Below are positions 44,395 to 52,990 of a stretch of DNA of 64,000 nt, one piece after another. The DNA comes from JAIOSF01 sp963677755. Its GTDB lineage: Bacteria > Campylobacterota > Campylobacteria > Campylobacterales > Arcobacteraceae. Under the pieces are notes generated by a model that saw nothing but the letters and a program-made list of their open reading frames with translations, made no database searches and was not told the DNA's origin. How positions within the stretch are numbered: position 1 is the stretch's first letter; each line of letters begins with the position of its first letter. The stretch spans positions 186,001 to 250,000 of the forward strand of contig OY782506.1 in assembly GCA_963677755.1 (NCBI GenBank). Direction: 5' to 3'. The position numbers were made by a program, and so were the translations under genes.

Positions 44395-45267
44395 TTAGTG
44401 AACTTCTCGCCAAATTTTAGCTTTCCATAACCATGCAAAAATTGCAAAAATTACTAGATACCCTAAAAATGGTCCCGCAAGTGATTCTCTTTGTGGTTTT
44501 TTACTATCACCAACTTCTGTCATATATGCTATAACTTGATCTTCAGCTGGTTTATTTAAACCAACTCTTGGCATAGCAGTACCTGCAAGATGTTTTTGTG
44601 GATCATTTACAAATTCGTGTAAATAACCTTCACCTCTACTTCTAATGTATTGAGAAAGATCAGGAGGGATTGTTCCCATATATGTTTTTATATTTTCATC
44701 TGGAGTTTTAGCAGTCATTGAACCACCATAAAAATCACCATATTTAATAGAGTGACATCTTTGACAAGCATCTACAAAAACTTCTTTATTTGACATTGTT
44801 TTTGGTGCAATTGATTTTAAATATGCAACTATATCTGCTATCTCATTTGGTTGCATCCAAGAATATCCTGGCATTGGATGTACATTACCATCAACAAATT
44901 TATGTTCAGTTTTAGTAGCTTTTGCTGGGTCTTTAATAAACGCAGCTAAATAGTTTTCATCATAAATATGACCAGCTGAACCTAAATCTGGTGGTACTAC
45001 ACCATAAGAAGCGGCTGCACTTGCATTATCCATAATTGCAGGGAAACCAGCTTTTTCTATAGAGTGACAAGCTGTACAGTTTGCAGCAACTAATTCAGCA
45101 CCGTTTGTAGCATCACCAGTTGCACCATTTAAACCATCTACATCATCAAATGTATATTCTGGTGCTTCAACATGTGGATGTAATTGAGTGTGAGCAAATG
45201 GCTCAACTCCCCAGTATAAAGCACCTGTAAAAAATACAACTACTGCTAATATTTTTAATTCTCTCAT
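44395..45267 (-). CDS. petC: Diheme cytochrome c1 of the bc1 complex
   Basis: 290 aa. Two haem motifs, CTACH (about residue 64) and CQRCH (about 169), with Met ligands likely in MPGYSWMQ and AMPRVG. There is an N-terminal membrane segment (about 7-22) and a C-terminal anchor, LGYLVIFAIFAWLWKAKIW. The diheme c1 is typical of Campylobacterota bc1 complexes, unlike the monohaem c1 of other proteobacteria. It abuts petB with a one-base overlap. Confidence 0.94.
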   Translation of the reverse strand: MRELKILAVVVFFTGALYWGVEPFAHTQLHPHVEAPEYTFDDVDGLNGATGDATNGAELVAANCTACHSIEKAGFPAIMDNASAAASYGVVPPDLGSAGHIYDENYLAAFIKDPAKATKTEHKFVDGNVHPMPGYSWMQPNEIADIVAYLKSIAPKTMSNKEVFVDACQRCHSIKYGDFYGGSMTAKTPDENIKTYMGTIPPDLSQYIRSRGEGYLHEFVNDPQKHLAGTAMPRVGLNKPAEDQVIAYMTEVGDSKKPQRESLAGPFLGYLVIFAIFAWLWKAKIWREVH

Positions 45268-46517
45268 TATAGTGCTCCTCTCGCTTTCGCATCAGCTTTT
45301 GTAATAAATGGTAATGAAATCCATAATAATAAGAAAGCTGCTGTTGCATAGAAACCTACCCAAGCATTAGCTCCAGTTGGAGGTAATTTACCATATACTG
45401 AAAGTACAAGTAAATCAATAATCATTATCCAGAACCAAATCATAAATCTAGGTCTTTTATGTGCAGGTAAAATATCTGGGTCTTTATCCAAGAATGGGAA
45501 AATCACAAAAATAACTTGTGCTAAACCAAAGATAATTAGACCAATATCCATAGCTTTCATACCAAACATATCAAAAAATGGTCCTCTTAAAGTCTCATAA
45601 GACCAAAGGAAATACCACTCAGGGTAAATATGAGCAGGAGTTTTCATAGCATTTGCTGGATCAAAGTTCACTGGGTCCATTGCAAAGTTATAGTTAAAGA
45701 AAACAAGATAGAAATAAAATAGTAAGAATATTCCTAGAACAGCAAAATCTTTAGATAAAAATACTGGCCAAAATGGAATAACTTTAGATTCTTTTTTATT
45801 ACCAGCTAAATATTTTTCAGCTTCTGCATCATAGTCTATATCTTCTGATTCTTGATTATTAACATGTGGAATTCTTAATGTATAGAAATGTAGTACAATA
45901 ATACCGATAATAACTATAGGTAATAAAAATACATGTAACATAAAAAATCTAGTAAGTGTTGCATCATTAACAGCAAATCCACCTCTAATCCACTCAACTA
46001 ATCCCCAAGCTTCTAAAGAACCACCAGCAAATAAGTTAGTAATAACAGCAGCTGCCCAGTAAGACATTTGTCCCCAAGGTAACATATATCCAGAGAAACC
46101 AGCAGCACTGAATGTTACAAATAATAACATACCAGAGATCCAGATCATCTCTCTACCTTTTTTATAAGAACCATAGTAGATACCTGTAAACATATGGATA
46201 TAGATGATTAAAAATACAACCGAAGCTGCAACACCATGCATATGTCTAAATAACCAACCATAGGCAACCTCTTGCATAATTGTATAGTTTACACTATCAA
46301 ATGCTAATGCTGTATCTGGTTTGTAGTACATCATTAAGAAAATACCACTTATGATTAAAATTGTAAATGTAGTTGCAAGAACAACACCCATAGCCCATAA
46401 GAAGTTTATATCTTTTGGAATCCAATATTCTGTCATCATAACTTTCCAGAATTTTTTAGCGTTCATACGCTTATCAAATCCTTCAGCTGTAAATAATGAT
46501 TCATTAATTTTTGCCAT
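45267..46517 (-). CDS. petB: Cytochrome b of the bc1 complex
   Basis: 416 aa, about eight or nine membrane helices. The b-haem ligands are visible as two His pairs, HMHG with YIHMF (helix B) and MLHVF with VLHFY (helix D). The quinol site has PEWYFLW. Carries the quinone sites and moves electrons between two haems. Middle gene of petA-petB-petC. Confidence 0.96.
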   Translation of the reverse strand: MAKINESLFTAEGFDKRMNAKKFWKVMMTEYWIPKDINFLWAMGVVLATTFTILIISGIFLMMYYKPDTALAFDSVNYTIMQEVAYGWLFRHMHGVAASVVFLIIYIHMFTGIYYGSYKKGREMIWISGMLLFVTFSAAGFSGYMLPWGQMSYWAAAVITNLFAGGSLEAWGLVEWIRGGFAVNDATLTRFFMLHVFLLPIVIIGIIVLHFYTLRIPHVNNQESEDIDYDAEAEKYLAGNKKESKVIPFWPVFLSKDFAVLGIFLLFYFYLVFFNYNFAMDPVNFDPANAMKTPAHIYPEWYFLWSYETLRGPFFDMFGMKAMDIGLIIFGLAQVIFVIFPFLDKDPDILPAHKRPRFMIWFWIMIIDLLVLSVYGKLPPTGANAWVGFYATAAFLLLWISLPFITKADAKARGAL

Positions 46518-46527
46518 ACTCTACCCC

Positions 46528-47031
46528 TTACGCTCTAGCAGCCATCATAGCTTTTGATTCAGCACCTTCTTCTCCAAGAGTAAGAACAGTACCGTTAACA
46601 CTAAATGGTGGTATAACAAATGGCTTTGGTGGTGGTCCAAAAGTTTCTTGACCATTCGCATTAAACTCACCACCATGACATGCACATTTCCACATATCTT
46701 TTTTCCAAGATGGAATACAACCAAGGTGTGTACAAAGACCAATAACTATTGTATATCTTTTATCACCAATCACTAAATCACCGTCAAATTTTTCCATATC
46801 ATCTGTTTTTAATAAAACAAAGATAGGTTTTCCTCTCCAAGTGTGTACTTGTGGTTTTCCTGGTTCAAGTCCAATATTAGCAAGATCAAGTGTAGTAAAA
46901 CCTGCTGCTAATACTGAAGGTAGTGGATCCCATGCTTGTTTCATACCAACAAGCGATGCTGCTCCACCAACTGCAGCAACTGCTGCAAATGAATACCCAA
47001 GAAAATCTCGTCTAGATGTTTCTTTAGACAT
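46528..47031 (-). CDS. petA: Rieske iron-sulfur subunit of the bc1 complex
   Basis: 167 aa. A twin-arginine motif, SRRDFLG, and a membrane anchor at about 13-30 show Tat-dependent insertion. The [2Fe-2S] ligands are in CTHLGCIP and CACHGGEF. It then has GPPPKPFVIPPF. First gene of the bc1 operon, oxidising menaquinol in respiration. The 222-bp divergent gap to purE upstream holds its promoter. Confidence 0.96.
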   Translation of the reverse strand: MSKETSRRDFLGYSFAAVAAVGGAASLVGMKQAWDPLPSVLAAGFTTLDLANIGLEPGKPQVHTWRGKPIFVLLKTDDMEKFDGDLVIGDKRYTIVIGLCTHLGCIPSWKKDMWKCACHGGEFNANGQETFGPPPKPFVIPPFSVNGTVLTLGEEGAESKAMMAARA

Positions 47032-47199
47032 TTTTTTTCCTTTTGTTTAGATTTAAAATCTTGTAAGTATAATATGATTTTACTTAAAATGATTTAATTT
47101 GTATTAAAAATTAAGTTAATTTAAAGGGAATATTACCAAAAGTAATAAAGTTTTCCTTATAATAATTATTAATATTACTTACAAAAAATTACTTTGATT

Positions 47200-47208
47200 T
47201 GCTATAAA
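47200..47208 (+). promoter_or_regulatory. Candidate extended -10 for the purE operon
   Basis: TGCTATAAA, an extended -10, 46 bases before the purE ATG. A second possible -10 (GATAAAAT at 47219-47226) lies closer. The rest of the petA/purE gap is AT-rich; a weak stem TATTAC/GTAATA at 47131-47147 is the only other structure. Confidence 0.45.
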
Positions 47209-47253
47209 GTAAATTTTTGATAAAATCACAAAAATTAAAAAGTAAGGATTACA

Positions 47254-47748
47254 ATGGATTTTGTATCAATCATTATGGGAAGCAAATCAGATTATGAGAT
47301 TATGCAGAATTGTGCAAATATGTTAGAACAGTTTAATGTGAAATATGAACTAATAATATCTTCAGCACACAGAAGCCCTCAAAGAACGAAAGACTATATC
47401 AAAACAGCAGAAAAAAAAGGGGCAAAAGTATTTATAGCAGCCGCTGGAATGGCAGCACATTTAGCTGGGGCACTTGCTGCTGGAACTACTAAGCCTGTTA
47501 TTGGTGTACCTATGAAAGGTGGAGCAATGGATGGTATGGATGCTATGCTTAGTACTGTTCAAATGCCTGCTGGTATGCCAGTTGCTACAGTAGCACTTGG
47601 AAAAGCAGGAGCTATGAATGCAGCATATTTAGCTATGCAAATATTAGCAATCACAGATAAAGAATTAGCTGTAAAATTAACTGAAGATAGAATTGTAAAA
47701 GAGAAAAAAGTGGTTAATGATTCTAAAGAAATAGAGGTTCTATTATAA
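47254..47748 (+). CDS. purE: N5-carboxyaminoimidazole ribonucleotide mutase PurE
   Basis: 164 aa. Purine synthesis. IIMGSKSDYEIMQNC, SAHRSPQRTKDYI and AAAGMAAHLAGALAA with GVPMKGGAMDGMDA are diagnostic. Heads a collinear group that matches the purE-glyQ region known from Campylobacter jejuni. Its 3' end overlaps the small glutaredoxin-like gene by 7 bp. Confidence 0.97.
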   Translation: MDFVSIIMGSKSDYEIMQNCANMLEQFNVKYELIISSAHRSPQRTKDYIKTAEKKGAKVFIAAAGMAAHLAGALAAGTTKPVIGVPMKGGAMDGMDAMLSTVQMPAGMPVATVALGKAGAMNAAYLAMQILAITDKELAVKLTEDRIVKEKKVVNDSKEIEVLL

Positions 47749-47978
47749 AACCTGTTGCAGTATTCACTGCACCTAAGTGTAGCTGGTGTGGTGAAGTAAA
47801 AAATTACCTTAAATCAAAAAAAATAAAATTTAATGTAGTGGATGTTTCTAAAAATAAAACTGCATTAAAAGATTGTCAAAAACAAGGGTGCAAGGGTGTA
47901 CCAGTTATTTTAGTTGGTAATACTTGGATTTGTGGTTTTGATAAACAAAAAATAAACAAAGCATTGGGAATAAAATAG
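47742..47978 (+). CDS. Small glutaredoxin-like protein with a probable ATT start
   Basis: 78 aa, read directly from the sequence. The frame is open from a stop at 47724-47726 to TAG at 47976-47978 and holds no ATG, GTG or TTG upstream of the protein. The likeliest start is ATT at 47742 (or ATA at 47745), just after AGAGG inside the end of purE. It has KPVAVFTAPKCSWCGEVKN with a CxxC redox site, GVPVILVGNTWICGFD with the cis-Pro and the glutaredoxin strand order, and extra cysteines (DCQKQGC). glyQ begins at the next base. Probably a thiol reductase, translation coupled to purE. Confidence 0.78.
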   Translation: MIKPVAVFTAPKCSWCGEVKNYLKSKKIKFNVVDVSKNKTALKDCQKQGCKGVPVILVGNTWICGFDKQKINKALGIK

Positions 47979-48860
47979 ATGATTACATTTTCACAACTAC
48001 TTTTAAAATTACAAGAATATTGGGCAAATCAAGGGTGTAATATTGTACAACCTTATGATATACCAGCAGGTGCAGGTACTTTTCATCCTGCTACACTTTT
48101 AAGAAGTCTTGACTCTAAACCTTGGTCTGTAGCATATGTTGCACCTAGTCGTCGTCCAACTGACGGAAGATATGGTGAAAACCCAAATAGACTTGGAAGT
48201 TATTATCAGTTCCAAGCATTGATTAAACCAAGTCCAGAAAATATTCAAGATTTGTATTTAAAATCTTTGGAGTATTTAGGTCTTGATTTATCAAAACATG
48301 ATATACGATTTGTTGAAGATAATTGGGAGTCTCCAACACTAGGAGCTTGGGGTCTTGGTTGGGAAGTTTGGCTTGATGGTATGGAAGTTACACAGTTTAC
48401 ATACTTTCAACAAGTTGGCGGTATTGCTTGTGACCCTGTTGCTGTTGAGATAACTTATGGAACAGAAAGACTTGCTATGTATTTACAAGGTGTTGATACT
48501 ATTTTTGATATTGTTTGGAATGAGAACGAATATGGAAAAACAACATACAAAGATATTCATCTTGAAGGTGAAATAGAGTTTAGTAAATATAACTTTGAAG
48601 TAGCCAATACTGAGATGCTATTTCAACATTTTGAAGATGCATTTGATGAGTGTAAAAAATGTTTAGAAGCAGGGCTTCCACTTCCTGCGTATGATCAATG
48701 TATGATTGCAAGTCACGCTTTTAATACACTTGATGCAAGAAAAGCTATTAGTGTTACAAGTAGACAAAACTATATTTTAAAAGTTAGAGAGTTGTCTCTT
48801 GGTTGTGCTACTATGTATAAAGAACAAGAACCAGAACGACTAAAAAGATTAGGATATTAA
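47979..48860 (+). CDS. glyQ: Glycyl-tRNA synthetase alpha subunit
   Basis: 293 aa. Class II synthetase catalytic subunit. FSQLLLKLQEYWANQGCNIV, PAGAGTFHPATLLRSL and FTYFQQVGGIACDPVAVEIT are typical. The beta subunit (glyS) is not in the window. Starts immediately after the glutaredoxin-like stop. Confidence 0.97.
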   Translation: MITFSQLLLKLQEYWANQGCNIVQPYDIPAGAGTFHPATLLRSLDSKPWSVAYVAPSRRPTDGRYGENPNRLGSYYQFQALIKPSPENIQDLYLKSLEYLGLDLSKHDIRFVEDNWESPTLGAWGLGWEVWLDGMEVTQFTYFQQVGGIACDPVAVEITYGTERLAMYLQGVDTIFDIVWNENEYGKTTYKDIHLEGEIEFSKYNFEVANTEMLFQHFEDAFDECKKCLEAGLPLPAYDQCMIASHAFNTLDARKAISVTSRQNYILKVRELSLGCATMYKEQEPERLKRLGY

Positions 48861-48864
48861 TAAA

Positions 48865-49599
48865 GTGCAAATTAAAGATATTTATAATTATTTAAATGAC
48901 TTAAGTCCTTTTGAACTTCAAGAGAAGTGGGATAATAGTGGTTTAATAGTTGGAAATATGGAAGATGAATTTGAAAATATCTATATCTCATTAGATTTAG
49001 ATTTAGATATGATTGAAAAAATTGAACCTAATAGTTTAATTATCACACATCATCCACTTATTTTTAGTCCAATTAAAACAGTTAATAATGATAGATATTC
49101 TACAAAACTTTTAAAAATTCTTATTAAAAAAGATATAGCGCTTATCTCAATGCATACAAATATTGATAAAACACATTTAAACGAGTATGTAGGGAATGAA
49201 ATTTTAAACTTAAATTTTCAAAAAAGTGATGATTTCATACTAACTACAGAGATTAATATGAGTTTTGAAGAGCTACAAGAATATATAAAAGAAAAGTTGA
49301 ATATCACAACTTTAAAAGTGACAAAAAGTACACAAAAGATAAAAACTCTCTCTTTAACCACAGGTTCAGGGATGAGTTTGTTACCATATATAAAAACAGA
49401 TTGTTTTTTAACAGGTGATATAAAATACCATGAAGCTATGGAAGCAAAAGCCTTAGGTATTAGTCTTATCGATATTGGACATTTTGAAAGTGAGATACAT
49501 TTTTGTACACTTTTAGAAGGTTTATTACAAGACTATTTGAAAAAAAATAATAAAACAGCTATAATGATAGCTTCACAAAATCCATTCGAATATAAATAA
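48865..49599 (+). CDS. Nif3-like dinuclear metal protein (GTP cyclohydrolase 1 type 2 family)
   Basis: 244 aa. IYNYLNDLSPFELQEKWDNSG, TNSLIITHHPLIF-like ITHHPLIFSPI and SMHTNIDKT, with the C-terminal DIGHFESE, give the His/Asp/Glu set that binds two metals in the hexameric Nif3 family. GTG start, 4 bp after glyQ. Role uncertain in general; the position in this operon is shared with Campylobacter. Confidence 0.9.
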   Translation: MQIKDIYNYLNDLSPFELQEKWDNSGLIVGNMEDEFENIYISLDLDLDMIEKIEPNSLIITHHPLIFSPIKTVNNDRYSTKLLKILIKKDIALISMHTNIDKTHLNEYVGNEILNLNFQKSDDFILTTEINMSFEELQEYIKEKLNITTLKVTKSTQKIKTLSLTTGSGMSLLPYIKTDCFLTGDIKYHEAMEAKALGISLIDIGHFESEIHFCTLLEGLLQDYLKKNNKTAIMIASQNPFEYK

Positions 49600-49612
49600 A
49601 GAGGAAAAGCAA

Positions 49613-50323
49613 TTGAATAAACATTTAGAACAATTAGTTAAATTATCACAATTTGATAAAGATATTGTAAATTTTGACCCACAAATCAAAAAAGAACAAG
49701 AGAAATTAAAAGTATTTACAGAAGTTGTAGATAAATTGAACAGTGAAGTAGAAAAACTTTATGCAATCATTGATGAGACTAAAAATAAAAGAATTAAAAA
49801 TGATATTCACCTAAAAGAATTGTCAGATAAGTTAGCAGAGATTGAAGGAAAACACAAACTTGCTAAAACTGAAAAAGAGGTAAAAGCTTTACAACTTGAA
49901 GAAGAGATAGCAAAAGAGCAAGTAAACTTTGCAAATGAAGAGATTGTAAGACTTGATAGTTTAATTACATCTAAAAATGAAGAGTTAGAAGCTATTAAAG
50001 CAGAGTTAGTTCAAGAGGAAGAATCAGTAAAAGAGTTAAAAGAACTTATTGATGCAAATATTGCAAAACTTGAAGCTGAAAGAAATAAAGTATATGAAGA
50101 AAAATCTGTACTAGTTGCAACTGTAGATTCAAAAGTATTAGCATTCTATGAAAAAATAAGAAGATGGGCACATGAAAGTGCTGTAGCTCCTGTAAAAAAA
50201 CAAGCTTGTTATGGGTGTAATATGAAATTAAATGATAGATTTTATTCTGAGTTCATAGTTTCTGATGAGATTATGACTTGTCCACACTGTGGTAGAATTA
50301 TCTACAAAGCAAACGAGGAATAG
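49613..50323 (+). CDS. Coiled-coil zinc-ribbon protein, HP0958/FlgZ type
   Basis: 236 aa. A long coiled-coil (about 5-185, rich in Glu/Lys) is followed by a C-terminal zinc ribbon, ACYGCNMKLN and MTCPHCGRIIYK. This matches the Helicobacter pylori HP0958 family, which binds and stabilises RpoN (sigma-54) and flagellin mRNA. TTG start with a GAGGAAA ribosome-binding site. That it controls sigma-54 here is by homology only. Confidence 0.88.
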   Translation: MNKHLEQLVKLSQFDKDIVNFDPQIKKEQEKLKVFTEVVDKLNSEVEKLYAIIDETKNKRIKNDIHLKELSDKLAEIEGKHKLAKTEKEVKALQLEEEIAKEQVNFANEEIVRLDSLITSKNEELEAIKAELVQEEESVKELKELIDANIAKLEAERNKVYEEKSVLVATVDSKVLAFYEKIRRWAHESAVAPVKKQACYGCNMKLNDRFYSEFIVSDEIMTCPHCGRIIYKANEE

Positions 50324-50353
50324 AAACAGCTCTTTTTGCTACTATCTTCGTTA

Positions 50354-50411
50354 AAAAGGTATTTTTAATCGGTCACATACTGTAGTATGCTCCCTCATAA
50401 AAATACCTTTT
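50354..50411. repeat. Nested inverted repeat (possible REP-like element or terminator)
   Basis: Perfect 14-bp outer arms, 50354-50367 and 50398-50411, enclose an inner stem CATAC/GTATG with a TGTA loop. It lies in the 150-bp gap between the zinc-ribbon gene and waaA. The rightward arm is followed by CGCCTTG rather than a T-run. Confidence 0.75.
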
Positions 50412-50473
50412 CGCCTTGATATTAACAAAAATACCAATTTCTCTTCCCACGTTTATTAAGAAAGTAAAACATT

Positions 50474-51619
50474 ATGTTTAAATATTTTTATTACTTATTA
50501 GCATTGGTTTTATATATTTTAGCTATCCCTTATCTACTTTTAAAAGCACGAAATCCAAAATACTCAAAAGCAATTCCCGCAAAGTTTTTTTTACGAGACA
50601 ATCCAAAGTTTAGTGACAATAAAATATGGTTTCATAGTTGTTCTCATGGAGAAACAGTAGCTTTACAACCTATTTTAGAGAAGTTTAATAAAGATGAGTT
50701 AAATTTATCAGTGATTACAAATACTGGATTTGAACAGGGTTTAAAACTTGTGAAGAATGTACGGTATTTACCTTTTGAATTGTTTCTGCCATTTTGGATT
50801 ACAAAACAAAAAGTTTTAGTAGTAATGGAAGCAGAGCTTTGGTATATGTTGTTTTTAGTTGCTCAAAAAAAAGGTACTAAAACAATTTTACTTAATGCAA
50901 GGATAAGTGATAGGTCTTATAACTCCTATAAAAAATTTTCATTTTTGTATAAACATATTTTTAAACATATTGATAAAATATTTGCACAAAGCCAAATAGA
51001 TAAAAAAAGACTAGAAGAGCTTGGTGGTACAAATATAGAAGTAATAGGTAATATTAAGTTATCAAATCTTCCAAAAGTGACTAAAGTGTTAGAGAAACCA
51101 GATGGTGTTTTGATAACAGCAGGAAGCACTCATAAAGGTGAAGAGGAGCTTATCTTAAACTATTGGGATAAAACTATGGGAAAACTGCTAGTTGTACCAA
51201 GACATCCTGAGAGATTTGATGAAGTATATGAGTTAATAGAGGAAAAATATAAAAATAGTGATATTAGTTATCATAGATATTCTGAAAAATCTGATTTTTC
51301 TAGTGATATAGTTTTAGTTGATACTATGGGACAGCTTAACAATATCTATGCTATAAGTGATGTGGTAATTTTAGGTGGTGGATTTATCAAAAGTGCGGGT
51401 GGACACAATCCAATAGAACCTGCTTTTTTTGGTACAATACTTATAAGTGGAAAAACTATTTTTAATCAAAAGTCACTTTTTGAGTGTGTAAATGATTATT
51501 ATTTAGTAGAGCAAGAAGAGTTGAAAAATTATTTAAAAGATATAAAAAATTTGAAAAAATCAAGTTTACAAAAAGTAGGTTCAATTGAACCAATAATCCA
51601 AGAGATTAAAAAAGGATAA
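50474..51619 (+). CDS. waaA: 3-deoxy-D-manno-octulosonic acid (Kdo) transferase
   Basis: 381 aa. Adds Kdo to lipid IVA. An N-terminal membrane segment (about 5-23) is followed by IWFHSCSHGETVAL with the base Glu, VVMEAELWYM, and the C-terminal GGGFIKSAGGHNPIEPAFFG. The gene order with the following pseudouridine synthase matches Campylobacter. Confidence 0.95.
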   Translation: MFKYFYYLLALVLYILAIPYLLLKARNPKYSKAIPAKFFLRDNPKFSDNKIWFHSCSHGETVALQPILEKFNKDELNLSVITNTGFEQGLKLVKNVRYLPFELFLPFWITKQKVLVVMEAELWYMLFLVAQKKGTKTILLNARISDRSYNSYKKFSFLYKHIFKHIDKIFAQSQIDKKRLEELGGTNIEVIGNIKLSNLPKVTKVLEKPDGVLITAGSTHKGEEELILNYWDKTMGKLLVVPRHPERFDEVYELIEEKYKNSDISYHRYSEKSDFSSDIVLVDTMGQLNNIYAISDVVILGGGFIKSAGGHNPIEPAFFGTILISGKTIFNQKSLFECVNDYYLVEQEELKNYLKDIKNLKKSSLQKVGSIEPIIQEIKKG

Positions 51620-51623
51620 AAAA

Positions 51624-52361
51624 ATGGAAAAAGCATATAAATTATTAGCAATACAAGAGGGTATCTCAAATGGAAAAGCTAAAGAGCTTATAGATAAAGG
51701 TGTCGTTACTGTAAATGGAAAGAAACTTATGGTAGCTCGTGGAGAGTTAAGTGAAGATACATTTTTCAAAATAAAACAAATAGCAAACGCTAGAGTGATA
51801 TTTGAAGATGATGATATTCTTGTGGTAGATAAACCAGCATTTTTAAATGCTCAAGAAGTAGAGTCAAAGTTCCCACAAGCAGTATTGTTAAACAGACTTG
51901 ACAAAGAGACAAGTGGTGTAATGATGCTTGCTAAAAATGAAGATTTCAGACAAAGAGCAATTAAAGAGTTCAAAAATCATAGAGTTTATAAAGAATATGT
52001 AGCTGTAGTAGATGGAAAAATTGTAGAAGAGGTAGTTATAGATACACCAATCTCAACTATCAAAGGGAGAACTGCAAGAAGTAGAATAGATGAAAAACAT
52101 GGAAAACCAGCTAAAACTACAGTTATCCCTTATATGGTAGAAGGTCATAAATCAAAAGTAAAAATAGTCATAGAAAATGGAAGAACACATCAAATAAGAG
52201 TACACCTCCAATCTGTAAATATACCAATCATCGGTGATTTACAATATGGAAAAGCTTCTAGTCAAGTTCAAAGAGTGATGTTGCATAGTAAGATTACTAA
52301 AATTTTTGATTATGAGTTTGAAGCGAAAGAGCCAAAAGAATTTTATCATTTTGGATTCTAA
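51624..52361 (+). CDS. RluA-family 23S rRNA pseudouridine synthase
   Basis: 245 aa. The N-terminal S4-like RNA-binding part has GISNGKAKELIDKGVVTVNG. The catalytic region has ILVVDKPAFLNAQE and the active Asp in LLNRLDKETSGVMML, then RVYKEYVAVVDGK and ENGRTHQIRVHL. RluA group, the exact uridine not determinable. A 9-bp hairpin follows it. Confidence 0.92.
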   Translation: MEKAYKLLAIQEGISNGKAKELIDKGVVTVNGKKLMVARGELSEDTFFKIKQIANARVIFEDDDILVVDKPAFLNAQEVESKFPQAVLLNRLDKETSGVMMLAKNEDFRQRAIKEFKNHRVYKEYVAVVDGKIVEEVVIDTPISTIKGRTARSRIDEKHGKPAKTTVIPYMVEGHKSKVKIVIENGRTHQIRVHLQSVNIPIIGDLQYGKASSQVQRVMLHSKITKIFDYEFEAKEPKEFYHFGF

Positions 52362-52388
52362 TAACTAAAGCACTTTTTCTCACTTTTT

Positions 52389-52412
52389 AGCAAGCTTTTC
52401 TAGAAGCTTGCT
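52389..52412 (+). terminator. Candidate hairpin terminator after the pseudouridine synthase gene
   Basis: Perfect 9-bp stem AGCAAGCTT/AAGCTTGCT with a TTCTAG loop, 28 bases after the stop. Rightward no T-run follows (CTCTCTTAAA), so it is either weak or factor-dependent. Marks the boundary between the core operon and the accessory region. Confidence 0.5.
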
Positions 52413-52458
52413 CTCTTAAAATAATCTTAAATCATGTGACAATCTTCTGCAATCTTTA

Positions 52459-52467
52459 TGCTACAAT
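52459..52467 (+). promoter_or_regulatory. Extended -10 for the small membrane-protein genes
   Basis: TGCTACAAT, an extended -10, 36 bases before the ATG at 52503, with GAGGTG as ribosome-binding site. Confidence 0.55.
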
Positions 52468-52502
52468 TTATAGTAAACTTTAATCATTTATGAGGTGTTT
52501 CT

Positions 52503-52745
52503 ATGAAAAATAAAATTATGTTAGCAATTTTTAGTTCCTTTGTTATTGTATATTTTTTTGTGAAGTTTCATAGCTACATGGAAACTACTCATTTGATAAG
52601 TTTTTTTAGCGAGAATATGCTTGCTTTATTTGTATCACTTATCTTTATAAATACCGCTAGTTTATTTATTATCCTTTTGGAGTCAAATGAAGCTATAAGT
52701 AGTAATATAGATTCACCTTTGGCTAAGACACCTAAGCAGATATAA
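52503..52745 (+). CDS. Small two-helix membrane protein
   Basis: 80 aa, not recognised. Two hydrophobic segments (about 5-22 and 38-60) and a short polar tail ending PLAKTPKQI. It has its own extended -10 and a GAGGTG ribosome-binding site 6 bases before the ATG, which argues that it is real. First ORF after the conserved operon; it may belong to the accessory region. Confidence 0.55.
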   Translation: MKNKIMLAIFSSFVIVYFFVKFHSYMETTHLISFFSENMLALFVSLIFINTASLFIILLESNEAISSNIDSPLAKTPKQI

Positions 52746-52753
52746 ATAAGCAG

Positions 52754-52942
52754 GTGCATTTGATAGGTAAGCAAATTGTTCTTATGGTTTTATCAATAGT
52801 GTTTTTGATGTATTTTGATTTGATGTTTCTTCAAAATCATCAAGAGTATCTATTGTTTATAAATCTTTCAATAATTTTATTTTTTATCTATGAGATAACT
52901 ATTTTGTATGATACTGTGAAGAGTGTTTTTGTTGTAAGATGA
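52754..52942 (+). CDS. Small two-helix membrane protein, second
   Basis: 62 aa, not recognised. Two hydrophobic segments (about 8-24 and 34-54). GTG start with no evident ribosome-binding site, 8 bp after the previous ORF; an internal ATG at residue 11 is an alternative. Resembles its neighbour only in layout. Low certainty that it is expressed. Confidence 0.4.
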   Translation: MHLIGKQIVLMVLSIVFLMYFDLMFLQNHQEYLLFINLSIILFFIYEITILYDTVKSVFVVR

Positions 52943-52990
52943 ATAATTTAGTAATTGATGATAATATTAAGAATATAAAGGCTCGATACA

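Noticed and set aside
47131..47147. Stem TATTAC/GTAATA before petA as an operator
   Set aside because: Only 6 bp in very AT-rich DNA; expected by chance.
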